The notes: generated from the sequence alone by a model not told the origin. 64,000 nucleotides of DNA from Roseiarcus sp963832305 (GCA_963832305.1 CAWHTU010000005.1:186001-250000), one strand, 5' to 3'. Shown: positions 48,102-57,606, counted from the stretch's first letter. Program-made: numbers and translations.

Positions 48102-49164
48102 CTATCTCGGCGGGGGAAGGCGCGTGTCGCGCTCTGGCGAGGGACGGCGAGCGGCCGGTCCAGCGCTTGAAGGCATGATGAAACGAGGTCGGACCTTCAT
48201 AGCCAAGAAGCCATCCGATCTGCGCCAGCGTGAAGCCCGACTCGTGGAGATATTGGGCGGCGAGGCTACGCCGCAGGCCGTCGATGACCTCGGCGAAATT
48301 CGTCCCTTCCTCAGCGAGCCTCCGCGCAAGCGTTCTCGAGCTCAGCGCCAGCGCCTTGGCGACGACCTCCGCTCGAGCGCGGCCATGCGGCAGCAATCGC
48401 TGAATCTCGTTCTCGACGGCGGCACGCATGGTCCCTTGGGCCGTATTGCGCGCCCGCGCGGCCTCCTCGCAGAACGGACGCAATGTCTCGAGAAGATGAG
48501 GATCTTCGGTGATAAGCGGAAGAGCGAGAGTTTCGTTCGAGAATGCGATCCGATCGGATGACGACGCGAACTCGACCGGACAGCCGAAGAAGCGCTCGAA
48601 TTCCTTGATGTCCGTCGTCCGGCCATGCGCGCAGGCGACGCGGGTCGGACACACGTTAAGACCGGTAATCTCGCGGATCGCCTTGACGACGACCGCGAAT
48701 TCAAACTCGACATTCTGCCTGATCCGATGCCGCGCAATGCCGGAAAAGCTGACCTCGACGAACATCCCGTCTGGCTGCGCGCGCCAATTTCAGGCGCACG
48801 CTCTCGTTGACGATACGACAATAATGCATCAGCAGCGTGAGCGCGTCGCTGACATTTTCAGCCGCGGACATGGCGTAAAAGAGGAGGCCGGCCTCGCGCG
48901 GGTTCGACTGCTCGGCGAGGTGAAGCCCGAACGTGGGATCGTTCAACGCCAGGGCGGCGTGTTCGAGAAACTCGCCCTGCGCCGTCGCGGACAGGCGGCG
49001 CTGGGCAGTGTCCAGGTCGCCCTCGGCGAAACCGGCGCGACGAAGCAACGGCTGGGGTCCGTGCTGCGCTGGCGCAGGGCCGCAATGGCGCATTTGACCG
49101 CGAACCCGGTCACCGTCGGCAGCGCCTGCCGGATCGCGCCCGCGGTCATCGTCCGCGCCCCCAT
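48102..49164 (-). pseudogene. AraC-family regulator with PF12625-type N-terminal domain, frameshifted
   Basis: From ATG 49164 the product begins TAGAIRQALPTVTGFAVKCA, changes frame near 49050 to LLRRAGFAEGDLDTAQRR and an arabinose-binding-type domain, and changes again near 48775 to MFVEVSFSGIARHRIRQ. The C terminus holds the double helix-turn-helix (SSRTLARRLAEEGTNFAEV, GFTLAQIGWLLGYEGPTSFHHAF, RWTGRSP). A further one-base change near 48125 would end the protein at TAG 48102; otherwise the frame stays open far past the domain. The intact length would be about 350 residues. It could have regulated the esterase/enolase operon upstream of it on the same strand. Confidence 0.78.
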
Positions 49165-49236
49165 GAATGCGCCGGCAGGGTGAGGACCAGGCCATCCGTG
49201 CGCCCGGCCAAAGCCGCGAGCCGGCGCCCTGCCGGA

Positions 49237-50796
49237 CTATGGCGCCGCGTCAATGTCGACGACCTCGCTTCGCTTGACCCCGATGGCGTTGGCGAGAAGC
49301 CTCAGGCGATCGCTCACCACTTCGCTGTCGGGCGCGCGCGCGGCCGCGGCAACTTCCAGTCGGACGCTTTTCGGGTCGATGCGCAATCGCGCGCTTTCCA
49401 ACACCGCCGGCACGCCGCCGGAGAAGCGGTAGGCAAGCAGAATGGCGCGGCCAAGAATTTGCGCCCGGCGCCGCTCGGCAGGCGCGAGCAGGCGGACGGC
49501 CGGGTTGAGCCACCGCGCATCCGGCCGTCCGGCGTAACGAGCGTGGATCGCCGCGGCGATGAACACTCTCTCGGGGTGGGTGACGCCGATGAACGGAAAC
49601 TGCAAGAGGCGGCGAAAACTCTCTTCCGCCCGGAGGTCGGGCGCGTCCCGCCAGGCAATGTCTGAGAGGGCGCAGATCGCGACGCGGAGACGCTTCTCCG
49701 ACGCGGTTTCGCCGGTCGCGAGATTCGCGGTCCACGACACCAGCTCAGGCGCGAAATCGGGCACTCGCGCGAGCGGCAGACCGATAAGCTGCGCGCCCTC
49801 GACCAGCGGATCGAGATATTGTTCTTCCCGACTGAGCTGGGAATAGAGAAATCCCTCGCGCAGGCCGAGAGCGGAAAAGACGACACGTTCCGGGGCCAGA
49901 TGTTTCAAGAGGCGGTCGAGCGCCAACGCCGCCGCCGGCAATGTCCGCGCCCGCCGTTCCGTCACGCCCGGGGTCGCCGCCAGCTTCGCCGTCGAAAGCC
50001 GCGAGACCGCGCGAGCGAATTCGCGCGTCTCGACGGCGCCGATCGTATAGCCGTGAACGACTTTGACTGGCGCGTCGACGGCCTCCATGTGTGCTTTGGC
50101 AAGCGCGCGCCAGCCGCCGCCGACCGGATAGAACACCGGCCGCGCCAGCTCGCGCGGCAGACTTCGGCGCAGGATTTCGTCGATCTCGCGCTTCGCTGCC
50201 GACAGTCCGCCCCGCAGCATGGCCTCGACCGGCAGAGCGCCGAGCGGCAGACTGACCCAGCGCTCTCCCACATGGTCGTCAATTGCTTCGGCGACTTCAA
50301 GGCTGCCGCCGCCCATGTCGCCGACCGACCCGATCGGACGGAAGAACCCGGAAATCACGCCGAGGGTCGAGAACCTCGCTTCGTCGGCCCCGCCGAGGAT
50401 ACGAACCTTGAGGCCGCACTCCGCCTCGATCGCCGCGGCGAGCTTCGGCCCGTTGGCGGCGCGACGCATCGCCTCGGTCGCGACGGCGTCGATTCGACTG
50501 ACCCCCATCGCGTCGGCGATGGCGCGAAAGCGCCCGACGGCCTGGATGGCGCGGCGAAAGCCATCCGGCGCGATGACGCCGGTTTCGGCCAGTCCTTCCG
50601 CGAGGCGAAGAAGGGATTTTTCGTTGAAGCGAGGCATCGGCGCCCGGCCGAGTTGGTCATAGACCAGAAGGCGGACCGAGTTCGAGCCGATGTCGACGAT
50701 CGCATAGGGCGGCCGGTCGGCCCGCGTGGCGCGCCTCGGGTCGAGTTCAAGCGGCCGCGGCGCCGCTTCCGACCTCTGAGCGCGTCGCTTCGCCAT
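49237..50796 (-). CDS. ppx: Exopolyphosphatase / Ppx-GppA family
   Basis: 519 residues after GGAGGGG. The ASKHA ATPase-fold motifs are present: YAIVDIGSNSVRLLVYD near the N terminus, VATEAMRRAANG, VGDMGGGSLEVAE and TLPAAALALDRLL. The C-terminal half (VPDFAPELVSWTANL, HPERVFIAAAIHARYAG) is the HD-type helical extension found in full-length Ppx. It releases phosphate from polyphosphate, or hydrolyses pppGpp in GppA-type members; the two cannot be separated here. It lies 72 bases upstream of the AraC gene and downstream of the esterase. Confidence 0.88.
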   Translation of the reverse strand: MAKRRAQRSEAAPRPLELDPRRATRADRPPYAIVDIGSNSVRLLVYDQLGRAPMPRFNEKSLLRLAEGLAETGVIAPDGFRRAIQAVGRFRAIADAMGVSRIDAVATEAMRRAANGPKLAAAIEAECGLKVRILGGADEARFSTLGVISGFFRPIGSVGDMGGGSLEVAEAIDDHVGERWVSLPLGALPVEAMLRGGLSAAKREIDEILRRSLPRELARPVFYPVGGGWRALAKAHMEAVDAPVKVVHGYTIGAVETREFARAVSRLSTAKLAATPGVTERRARTLPAAALALDRLLKHLAPERVVFSALGLREGFLYSQLSREEQYLDPLVEGAQLIGLPLARVPDFAPELVSWTANLATGETASEKRLRVAICALSDIAWRDAPDLRAEESFRRLLQFPFIGVTHPERVFIAAAIHARYAGRPDARWLNPAVRLLAPAERRRAQILGRAILLAYRFSGGVPAVLESARLRIDPKSVRLEVAAAARAPDSEVVSDRLRLLANAIGVKRSEVVDIDAAP

Positions 50797-50868
50797 CGCG
50801 TTTCCCCTCCCGGCGCAAGCCTATCACAGGCGAGGGCGGCGAACGTGACGCCTTCGTTCATGTTCCCC

Positions 50869-52107
50869 TCAGGCTGTGTTTCTGCCCCTACGACTGCCCG
50901 CTTGAGGAACATGTGGCGCTCGCGCCATTCCTCCGGCCCCGCCCTGGCTGGAGCGTCGAGCGTCATCACCGGCGCGGCGGCGCCGCGATAGGAAGGCCAG
51001 GGCGGCAGGTCAGGGCCGTTCGGGTCGCCGTTTCTGACGAAGTTGACCCAGTAGCTCGACGCCAGCTCCGCCAGTTGCCGGTCGGCGTCGTCGATGAGCC
51101 ACGGAAAGGCATCAAGATTGTCGAACACATAGAGGATTTCGCCGGCGTGAAAGGCGCCGGCCTCGCGGCTCAAGCGCTGGCCAAACCAGCCCTCCGGTGT
51201 CAGCGGCGCACGGTCGAACCGGAAGCGGAAGACGTCCGCGCGGCCGTTTTGCTTCTGCGCCTCGATCCAGGCCCAGCTCGGGTGAGCCATGGCGAGGTCG
51301 CCGCCGAGCGCCTGCGCGGAAGCTGCATCCGCCTCGGCCGATCCGCCCGGATACAGCCGCAGCGCCGCTTCCGTTTGCTCGCCAAAGATCGCCCGGACGA
51401 GCTCAGCATAGGGGCGCTTCGCGTCGTATCCCTGAAGCAGCGTAAAGTTGAAGCCTTCATCCTTGTTCCACCCAGCCATGAGCGGCACATCGCTCTGCTC
51501 GCCGGCGGCGAAGATCTCGGCTGGCGGGCGTGGCAGGAACCAGCCATCGACGATCGGACGGAAGCCGAGGCCGGGCGCCGAGGCGAGGATCGCTTCGGCG
51601 GGAAGCGCCCGCAGCTCGGCCAGGGTCTCCGCTCCTGCCTTGCGCATGAAGTCGAGGCCGGCCGCCTCGGCTTTGGCCAGCGAGGCCGGCGCGCGGACAG
51701 GCGATGCGAACATCGCCCCGCTCTCGCCGATGACGCTCCTGAACAACCCCTTGGCGAGGGGCGAGGCCATGAGCGCGCTCGCGGCTTCCGAGCCGGCCAA
51801 TTCGCCGGCGAGAGTGACCTTTCCGGGATCGCCCCCGAAGGCGGCGACGTTGCGCTTCCCCCATCGAAGCGCCGCGACGCAGTCTAGCAGGCCGTAGTTG
51901 CCGGACGCGCGTTGCTCCGACTCGGCTGTGAGCTCCGGATGGGCGAGAAAGCCCGGCGCATTGAGCCGATGGTTGAGGGTAACGACGACGATGCCCCGCG
52001 CGACGGGCCGCGACATAGGGAATGCCCTTGTAAGCGCGGACGCCTCCCGAGTCGGGCTCAGGAACGGCGAGTGCGCCGCCCTCGATCGAGAGACTTTTCG
52101 CCGTCAT
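50869..52107 (-). pseudogene. Type B carboxylesterase, decayed
   Basis: ATG 52107 overlaps the enolase-like stop by 4 bases. The first 31 residues match a type B carboxylesterase up to the VRAYKGIPY motif. The next 100 or so residues of the family, including the EDCLYLN and oxyanion HGGG motifs, are missing; one base out of frame the protein resumes at GIVVVTLNHRLNAPGFLAHP. The nucleophile elbow GESAGS reads GELAGS: the Ser codon is TTG instead of TCG (minus-strand codon at 51798-51800). The rest, including ESGAMF and FDNLDAFPW, is well preserved. The downstream end also needs a frame change. The enzyme cannot be catalytic. Confidence 0.85.
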
Positions 52108-53432
52108 TCGCTCCCGCCAGACGCCGGCGACGTCGGCTTCGGCGCCTGCCGGCGCATCGGCATTTCGTCGAGTCCTGCGAAGCGCGCTCGCGCACCTAGC
52201 GCTTCCTCAATCCGCAGCGCCTCGTTCCATTTCGCCATCCGCTCGGAGCGCGCGAACGAGCCCACCTTCAGTTGGCCCGCCCCCCAGCCAATCGCGAGAT
52301 GAACGATCGATGTGTCCTCGGTCTCGCCTGAACGCGCCGAGACGATGGTTCCGAAGCCAGAGCGACGCGCTTCGTCGCAGGCAGCTTTGGCTTCGCTGAC
52401 CGTGCCCGCCTGATTGACCTTGATGAGAACCGCATTGACGCTTCCGCGGCGCGCAGCCTCGCGCACCCGGCCTGCGTTCGTGACGAGATAATCATCGCCG
52501 ATCACCTGAATGTTATGGCCGACAGCGGCGGTAATTTGCTCGAACCCCCGATCGTCGTCCTCGGCGAACGGGTCTTCGATCGACAAGATCGGATAGCGCG
52601 CGCACCAGCCGACGAGCATCTCGGCCATTGCGTCGCGGTTTAGCTCGCGCCCTTCGAGGCCGAGACGGTAGCGCCCGTTCTGGCCGAATTCTGACGCCGC
52701 GATATCTAGCGATATCGCGACGTCCGACCCTGGAGCGAGCCCCGCGCGCTCGATCGCCCCGATCAGGGTTTGGAGCGCCTCCTCGTTGGTCGAAAAAGCC
52801 GGCCACCAGCCGCCCTCGTCGGCGACGCCCCGCAAGAGGCCGCGCCCGGCCATGATCGCCCCCGCGGCGTGATAGACGTCCGCCGTCACCGCCAGCGCCT
52901 CGGCGAAGCTTTTGGCGCGCGGCGCCACGACCATGAAGTCCTGGACGTCGGTCCGCCGTCCGGCGTGCGCGCCGCCGCCGAAGATCTGAATCTCCGGCAG
53001 CGGAACGATCGCCGGCCCGTCGCCAAGGCAATGACGCCAGAGCGGCAGGCCGCGGCTGGCTGCCGCCGCTTGCAGCACCGCGAGCGAGACCGCAGTCAGG
53101 GCGTTTCCCCCGAGCCTTGCTTTGTTCGGCGTGCCGTCGAGGGCGATGAGCCTGGCGTCGACGCCCGCCTGATCGAACGGGTCGAGGCCGGCGAGAGCCG
53201 GGGCGATCTCAGTCCGCATCCCTTCCAGTGCATCTTCCACGTCGAGGCCGCCCAGGCGCTTTCCGCCATCGCGCTTGTCGATCGCCTCGCGGGCGCCGCG
53301 CGACACGCCGGCCGGCGCTATTCCCCGTCCCATCGCGCCATCGCTCAACGCCACTTCCGCCTCGACGGTTGGCCGGCCCCGCGAGTCCCAGATCCGCCGG
53401 GCAACAACCGATCGAATCACGGGTTCGCTCAT
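52104..53432 (-). CDS. Enolase-like protein with altered active site
   Basis: 442 residues in the enolase fold. Conserved: Mg ligands in SLDIAASEF, SIEDPFAED and VIGDDYLVTN; the catalytic Glu in VADEGGWWP; the catalytic Lys in LIKVNQAGT; the C-terminal Lys in GQLKVGSFARSERMAKWN; and His in GGGAHAG. Changed: the usual VSHRSGETED is VSARSGETED, so the active-site His is Ala366; the mobile loop PSGASTG is PAGVSRG; and QEFM is QDFM. It is likely a paralogue acting on a substrate other than 2-phosphoglycerate, or a weak enolase. It lies between an APH-type kinase (2-base gap) and an esterase (4-base overlap), unlike housekeeping eno. Confidence 0.85.
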   Translation of the reverse strand: MSEPVIRSVVARRIWDSRGRPTVEAEVALSDGAMGRGIAPAGVSRGAREAIDKRDGGKRLGGLDVEDALEGMRTEIAPALAGLDPFDQAGVDARLIALDGTPNKARLGGNALTAVSLAVLQAAAASRGLPLWRHCLGDGPAIVPLPEIQIFGGGAHAGRRTDVQDFMVVAPRAKSFAEALAVTADVYHAAGAIMAGRGLLRGVADEGGWWPAFSTNEEALQTLIGAIERAGLAPGSDVAISLDIAASEFGQNGRYRLGLEGRELNRDAMAEMLVGWCARYPILSIEDPFAEDDDRGFEQITAAVGHNIQVIGDDYLVTNAGRVREAARRGSVNAVLIKVNQAGTVSEAKAACDEARRSGFGTIVSARSGETEDTSIVHLAIGWGAGQLKVGSFARSERMAKWNEALRIEEALGARARFAGLDEMPMRRQAPKPTSPASGGSE

Positions 53433-53434
53433 GA

Positions 53435-54460
53435 CTAGCCTGTCCATACGCCGGCGATGACCGCCAGGCGGCACGGAGGATCGGCGATCAGCGGCGCCGC
53501 CACGCGGCGCACACTCGCCCGCTCACTCTCCAGGGTGAGGTATTCGACAGGCGATTTGCCGTCGATTCTGGCCAGGAAGAGCGCCGGCAGCAGCGCGGCG
53601 GCGCGCGCTTCGAGACCGTCGGCGCTCTCCCAATCGACTTCAGCAAGATAAGCGCCGGCCAGCGCCGAAAATGCGGCGCCGTAGCGCGCCCGGTCGGCGC
53701 CATCGCGCGCGCCCTTGAGCAAAAGATGGTTGAGGCAGAACGCAAGATCGAAGGCCGGATCGCCGAACCACGCGCATTCGGCGTCGAGGAACACCGGCCC
53801 GCGCGGGCCGATGAGAATGTTCTTCGGGCTGACGTCGCCGTGAATCAGAGCGCACTTGGTCGCCATCGTCGTCTGCGCAAGCGCGTCGAAACGCGGCGCA
53901 AGCGCGGCATGGGCGCGACCGGTCGAGCGAAGGTAGGGCTCGATGCGGATCGCCTCGAAGGTGTCGTCGTTGGCGAAGGCGGCCGCAACGCTAGGGTCGC
54001 CCGCGCTCCGGGCGTGAATGACGGCGAGGTCGCGCCCGACCGCCGCGGCGAATTCCGGCTCGACGCGGCCGGCGAGAAGCTCGGTCTTCCATAAGGGATG
54101 GTCCGCGGGCGCGAGATAGTCCATAGCGAACAAGCCCGCCTTGGCGTCCTCGCCGAGGACCCGCGGAACCGCACGCGGCAGCCAGCGCACGACGGCGCGC
54201 ATCCAAGCCGCCTCCGCCGCGTTGCGTTCGATCGGCGCTTCCCAAACGGCCGCGACCCTGAGCTTCGGAAGCGCCCGCTTGACGCAGAAACGGCGCTCGC
54301 CTGCCTCGACCAGATAGATGTCGGACGAGACGCCGCCGGTCAGCGGCGTAAGGCAAGCTCGCTCCCCGGCTTTCAGGAGGCCCATGCGGCGCAAGGGCCC
54401 ACCGAGATCGGCGGCAGCCGCGAACGCATGGTCTTGCTCGCTCACGTTGCCGGCGTCCAC
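53435..54460 (-). CDS. APH-family small-molecule kinase (aminoglycoside phosphotransferase-like)
   Basis: 341 residues from GTG 54460; GTG 54445 is an alternative start. It has the APH/choline-kinase fold: a nucleotide-binding Lys in RRFCVKRAL, the catalytic loop IHGDVSPKNILIG and the metal-binding LDAECAWFGDPAFDLAF. It phosphorylates a small hydroxylated molecule; the closest relatives are uncharacterised sugar, methylthioribose or aminoalcohol kinases rather than resistance enzymes. The gene sits 8 bases after an SDR and 2 bases before the enolase-like gene, so it may make the phospho-acid substrate for that enzyme. Substrate is unknown. Confidence 0.85.
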   Translation of the reverse strand: MDAGNVSEQDHAFAAAADLGGPLRRMGLLKAGERACLTPLTGGVSSDIYLVEAGERRFCVKRALPKLRVAAVWEAPIERNAAEAAWMRAVVRWLPRAVPRVLGEDAKAGLFAMDYLAPADHPLWKTELLAGRVEPEFAAAVGRDLAVIHARSAGDPSVAAAFANDDTFEAIRIEPYLRSTGRAHAALAPRFDALAQTTMATKCALIHGDVSPKNILIGPRGPVFLDAECAWFGDPAFDLAFCLNHLLLKGARDGADRARYGAAFSALAGAYLAEVDWESADGLEARAAALLPALFLARIDGKSPVEYLTLESERASVRRVAAPLIADPPCRLAVIAGVWTG

Positions 54461-54467
54461 ATCAACC

Positions 54468-55217
54468 TCAATAAGTGGCGCGGCCGCCGGAGAGGTCGAA
54501 GACGGCGCCGGTCGAGAACGAGCACTCGCGGCTCGCCAACCAGCAGATTAGGGCGGCGGCTTCTTCGACCGTGCCAAAACGTTCCATCGGGATTTTCGAG
54601 CGCATGTAGGCGATGTGTGCAGCCGAGACCTGCTCGAGGATTGGCGTATCGATCGTCGCCGGGGTGATGGCGTTGACCGTAACCCCGTCCTTGGCGAGCT
54701 CCTTGCCGAGTGATTTAGTGAGGCCGATGACCGCTGCCTTCGCGGCGCTGTAAGCCGACGCCGTCGGATTGCCCTCCTTGCCCGCGATCGAGGCGATGTT
54801 GACTATGCGGCCGTAGCCGCGCGCTTTCATCAGCCGGGCCACGAAGCGGTTGCAGTAAAAAAGGCCGTGGACGTCGATGTCGAACACCCGCTTCCATTCG
54901 TCGATGGGGTAGTCGATCACCGGCGCGTTGAGCCCGGCCACTCCCGCCGAGCAGACGAGCGCGTCGATCTGACCCATCGCCGCGCGGCTCGCCTCGGTCA
55001 CGCGCTCGACGTCGGCCGGGTTCACGACGTCGACCACCTCGGCCCGGCTTTTCTCGCCTAACTCGGCGGTCGCCGCTTTCAGCCGCGCAGGATCGACGTC
55101 CCACAGCGTCACTCGCCCGCCCTCGGCGATGAAGCGGCGGGCGAATGTCAGGCCGATGCCCGACGCGCCGCCGGTCACGACGGCGGTCATCCCTTCGAAA
55201 CGCTTGTCGTTCGACAT
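54468..55217 (-). CDS. SDR-family oxidoreductase
   Basis: 249 residues after GGGAGGGG. Classical SDR motifs: TGGASGIG, CSAGVAG, the catalytic Ser in IASIAGKEG, and Tyr/Lys in AYSAAKAAV, then ITPATIDTPI. It oxidises or reduces a secondary alcohol with NAD(P). It lies at the head of the kinase/enolase-like operon and is the only intact one of three SDR-like sequences in a row here. Confidence 0.9.
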   Translation of the reverse strand: MSNDKRFEGMTAVVTGGASGIGLTFARRFIAEGGRVTLWDVDPARLKAATAELGEKSRAEVVDVVNPADVERVTEASRAAMGQIDALVCSAGVAGLNAPVIDYPIDEWKRVFDIDVHGLFYCNRFVARLMKARGYGRIVNIASIAGKEGNPTASAYSAAKAAVIGLTKSLGKELAKDGVTVNAITPATIDTPILEQVSAAHIAYMRSKIPMERFGTVEEAAALICWLASRECSFSTGAVFDLSGGRATY

Positions 55218-55250
55218 GTCACCCCTCCCAATGCTGGCCGAAGCCGATCC

Positions 55251-55994
55251 TCATCCCGGAAACAGCGTCTCGCCGCCGTCGACCCTGAGGACCTGCCCGC
55301 TGATGTACTTGCTCCTCGGCCCGGCAAGGAAGGCGACCGCGTCGGCCATCTCGTTCGGCTCGCCGCGTCGCCTCGAAGTGTGCGGTCTTCGTCGCCCCAG
55401 GGCTCACCCCATTGACCCTAACGCCCTCGGCGCGGACCGCCGCCGCGAGGCAGCGCGTGCAATGGATGACGGCGGCCTTGAGCGCGGCATAGATGACCCC
55501 GGCGGTCACTCCGAACTGAGCCGCGGCGGAGCCGCTGTTGGTCACCGATCCGCCTCCCGCTTTCGCCATCGGCGGCACGAACGCCTGGCAGACCAAAATC
55601 GCTCCATAGAGGTTGTTCTCTGGCAGCGCCTTAATCTCTTCGAGCGGAATGCCGAGCGCATCATTCGGCACGGGCTTGCCGCCCGCCGCCCCAATGTCTC
55701 CGCCGGCACAATTGACGAGGATATCGACCCGTCCGAGCTTGGCCTCGATCTGCTCCTTCATTTTTGTCACCGCCGCTTTGTCGCCGATGTTGCCGGTCAC
55801 CGCCGCAGTCCTGCCGCCATGACTGGCGATCGCGGTGCGACGGCGGCGAGATCGGGCGCTTCGCCGAATTTGGCCGGCGCAGTCCAGGTGAGGTCGTGGA
55901 TGGCGACGTCAGCGCGTAGCTCCGCCATGGCGCGCCCCAGCCCGCGGCCTGAGCCGGTGACGAGGGCGATCTTGCCCGCGAGCTCCTTCGTCAT
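55251..55994 (-). pseudogene. SDR-family oxidoreductase, decayed
   Basis: Three pieces in different frames make up one SDR: the N terminus from ATG 55994 (KIALVTGSGRGLGRAMAEL), the middle (GNIGDKAAVTKMKEQIEAKL, VDILVNCAGGD, AAQFGVTAGVIYAALKAAV) and the C-terminal SKYISGQVLRVDGGETLFPG ending at TGA 55251. At least two frame changes, near 55800 and 55370, and some lost bases after the N-terminal piece are needed. The catalytic Tyr and Lys are still present in sequence. Several lesions make real decay likely. Confidence 0.8.
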
Positions 55995-56264
55995 GCGTCA
56001 GTGTCCTCGACGGCGTTCACGCGGATGTAGTCCGGGCCGAGTGCGCGCGCCAGCGCATGGGGCGTCGCCGATAGTCCATTCCTTGGCAGTGGAATAAGCG
56101 GGCATTTCCGCCGGTCCGCGCCAGCGACCGAGGAGAGATTGATGATGGAGCCAAAGCCCAGCTCGCGCATCTGCGGGTGGACTGCCTGGGCGGCAAAGAA
56201 ATGGTGCCTTAAATTAACGTTCTCCGCCCGGTTCCAGTAGTCCACGGATGTCTGATCTTCGTTG
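55991..56264 (-). pseudogene. SDR-family remnant, middle part
   Basis: A short minus-strand segment matches the middle of a third SDR: YWNRAENVNLRHHFFAAQAV, SIINLSSVAG, a frame change into EMPAYSTAKEW, and back to ARALGPDYIRVNAVE. The N-terminal cofactor domain and C terminus are missing. It overlaps the start of the next SDR pseudogene by 4 bases, showing the old gene order. Confidence 0.75.
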
Positions 56265-56303
56265 CCCTCGTCGCGGGGCGTGCCTCTTTGTAAGTTGGAT
56301 GCC

Positions 56304-56609
56304 CTACGGCGTCAAACGCAGCTGCGCACTCTTTCGCGAATGAAACAGGAAGAGAAAGAGCGGCAGAGGCGCCGCGTAGCCCCAGGATTGTTCAGAGCGG
56401 CGTAGCCGGCGCCGCCGATCGCGCGCAAGAGGTAGAGCCCGGCCCGGAGTGACCGGATCGCAGCCATCGCGCAAAAACAGGGCCGCCGACACTGCGGCCA
56501 ACCGCATCACGGACGCCCAGATGGCGCCGCCGCGCCCTGATGTCCGGTCGTCAGCACGACACGCCGCCAACGCCATGGCTCCAGAAAGGAAGAAGATCTC
56601 AAGGAGCAT
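56304..56609 (-). CDS. Possible small membrane-associated hypothetical protein
   Basis: A 101-residue frame with two hydrophobic stretches (EIFFLSGAMALAACRA and ASVMRLAAVSAALFL) and a basic C terminus. It lies between the SDR remnant and the ChrR remnant with no clear ribosome-binding site. The second half has base use unlike a coding frame, so it may be another decayed gene. Not recognised. Confidence 0.3.
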   Translation of the reverse strand: MLLEIFFLSGAMALAACRADDRTSGRGGAIWASVMRLAAVSAALFLRDGCDPVTPGRALPLARDRRRRLRRSEQSWGYAAPLPLFLFLFHSRKSAQLRLTP

Positions 56610-56630
56610 CGCGAAACACAGAACCGCGGC

Positions 56631-56960
56631 TCATATGCCGATCAGCGGCTCAATGAGGCGTCCGATCCAACCGCTGAGCCTGTGCCCCCCTCGACCGCAG
56701 CCAAACATATGCATTCGCCGTCCCGATCGACGACCGGTTGGTGATCGACCTCGTCGTCCATCTCGACGCGGTCGCCGGCGCGATACTGTCCGAGCGAGTC
56801 GGAGAACGAACCGGTCAGCACCTGGGTATATTCCGACCCGGAAAGGCCATGGTGAGGAAAAGGCCGCCCTCGCGGAATGTCGGCGTCGATTCCACGCCGC
56901 CTGGCCAGAGATCGCCTCGCTGCGATTTGATGATCGCCTTCGGCGCTTTTGGGGACTATT
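56631..56960 (-). pseudogene. Remnant of ChrR-type cupin anti-sigma factor
   Basis: On the minus strand a cupin segment can be read: TQVLTGSFSDSLGQYRAGDR, then VEMDDEVDHQPVVDRDGECI, and, after a one-base change, LSGWIGRLIEPLIGI ending at 56631. This matches the C-terminal cupin of ChrR anti-ECF-sigma factors, including the conserved HQP and the GRL..P..GI end. Upstream, a weaker stretch (ESTPTFREGGLFLTMAFPG) in another frame is probably the start of the cupin. The zinc-binding N-terminal anti-sigma domain and the partner sigma factor are not seen. Confidence 0.65.
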
Positions 56961-57003
56961 ATTTGAGTCAGTGCGCCGCAGGTTTCCTGGAGGGGGGTGA
57001 CGG

Positions 57004-57474
57004 ATGTCGGACTCTACTGCGTCAAGCATGCCGATGAGCTTGGTCGCCGAGGCTCAGCATAGATCGATCCGATGTGCGGCGCGCCCGGTCTTGGCGGCGG
57101 CGGTCTTCGCAGGGGTGCTGGCGATCCTTGGTGCGCCAAGCACGGCGCTCGCCGGCCCGGCATTTCTCGGCAATTGGGCGCGTGGCGACGGCAAGACCCA
57201 TATCCGGGTCGAACCCTGCGGCCCACAGTTTTGCGGAATCAACACTTGGGTCAGGCGCGGAGATTCTGGCGAAAAAGTTGGCGACCGGCTTGTCGCGAAC
57301 GTCAGGCCGGTCGGCGCGGAGCGTTGGTCAGGCAGCGCCTTCGATCCGCAACGCAACCGACACTACTCAATGCTAATTCTCGTGGCTGACCGGCGTATGA
57401 CCACGAAAGGATGCGTATGGGGCGGCATGATGTGTCAGAGCATGGCTTGGACGCGGCTCGGCCCGACGTACTGA
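57004..57474 (+). CDS. Secreted DUF2147-family protein
   Basis: 156 residues after GGAGGGGGG. A long N-terminal leader of about 50 residues ends in a hydrophobic segment and ALA|GP signal cleavage. The mature part fits DUF2147: FLGNWARGDGKTHIRVEPCG, CGINTWVRRGD and the closing GCVWGGMMCQSMAWTRL. These are small periplasmic beta-sandwich proteins of unknown function. It is transcribed away from the ChrR remnant and converges on the three-TM gene pair. Confidence 0.82.
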   Translation: MSDSTASSMPMSLVAEAQHRSIRCAARPVLAAAVFAGVLAILGAPSTALAGPAFLGNWARGDGKTHIRVEPCGPQFCGINTWVRRGDSGEKVGDRLVANVRPVGAERWSGSAFDPQRNRHYSMLILVADRRMTTKGCVWGGMMCQSMAWTRLGPTY

Positions 57475-57606
57475 ATTTTCGCTAACGCTGTGCGCCATCC
57501 TTGCCGCCAGGCCTGCGCACAACCGGTTCGCAGTCGCGCTCCCGATTGGGTAAGGCGCCGCGCGGCGCGCCACGGATCGCCACTCCTAGCGCTCAGCCGG
57601 CGGAGG

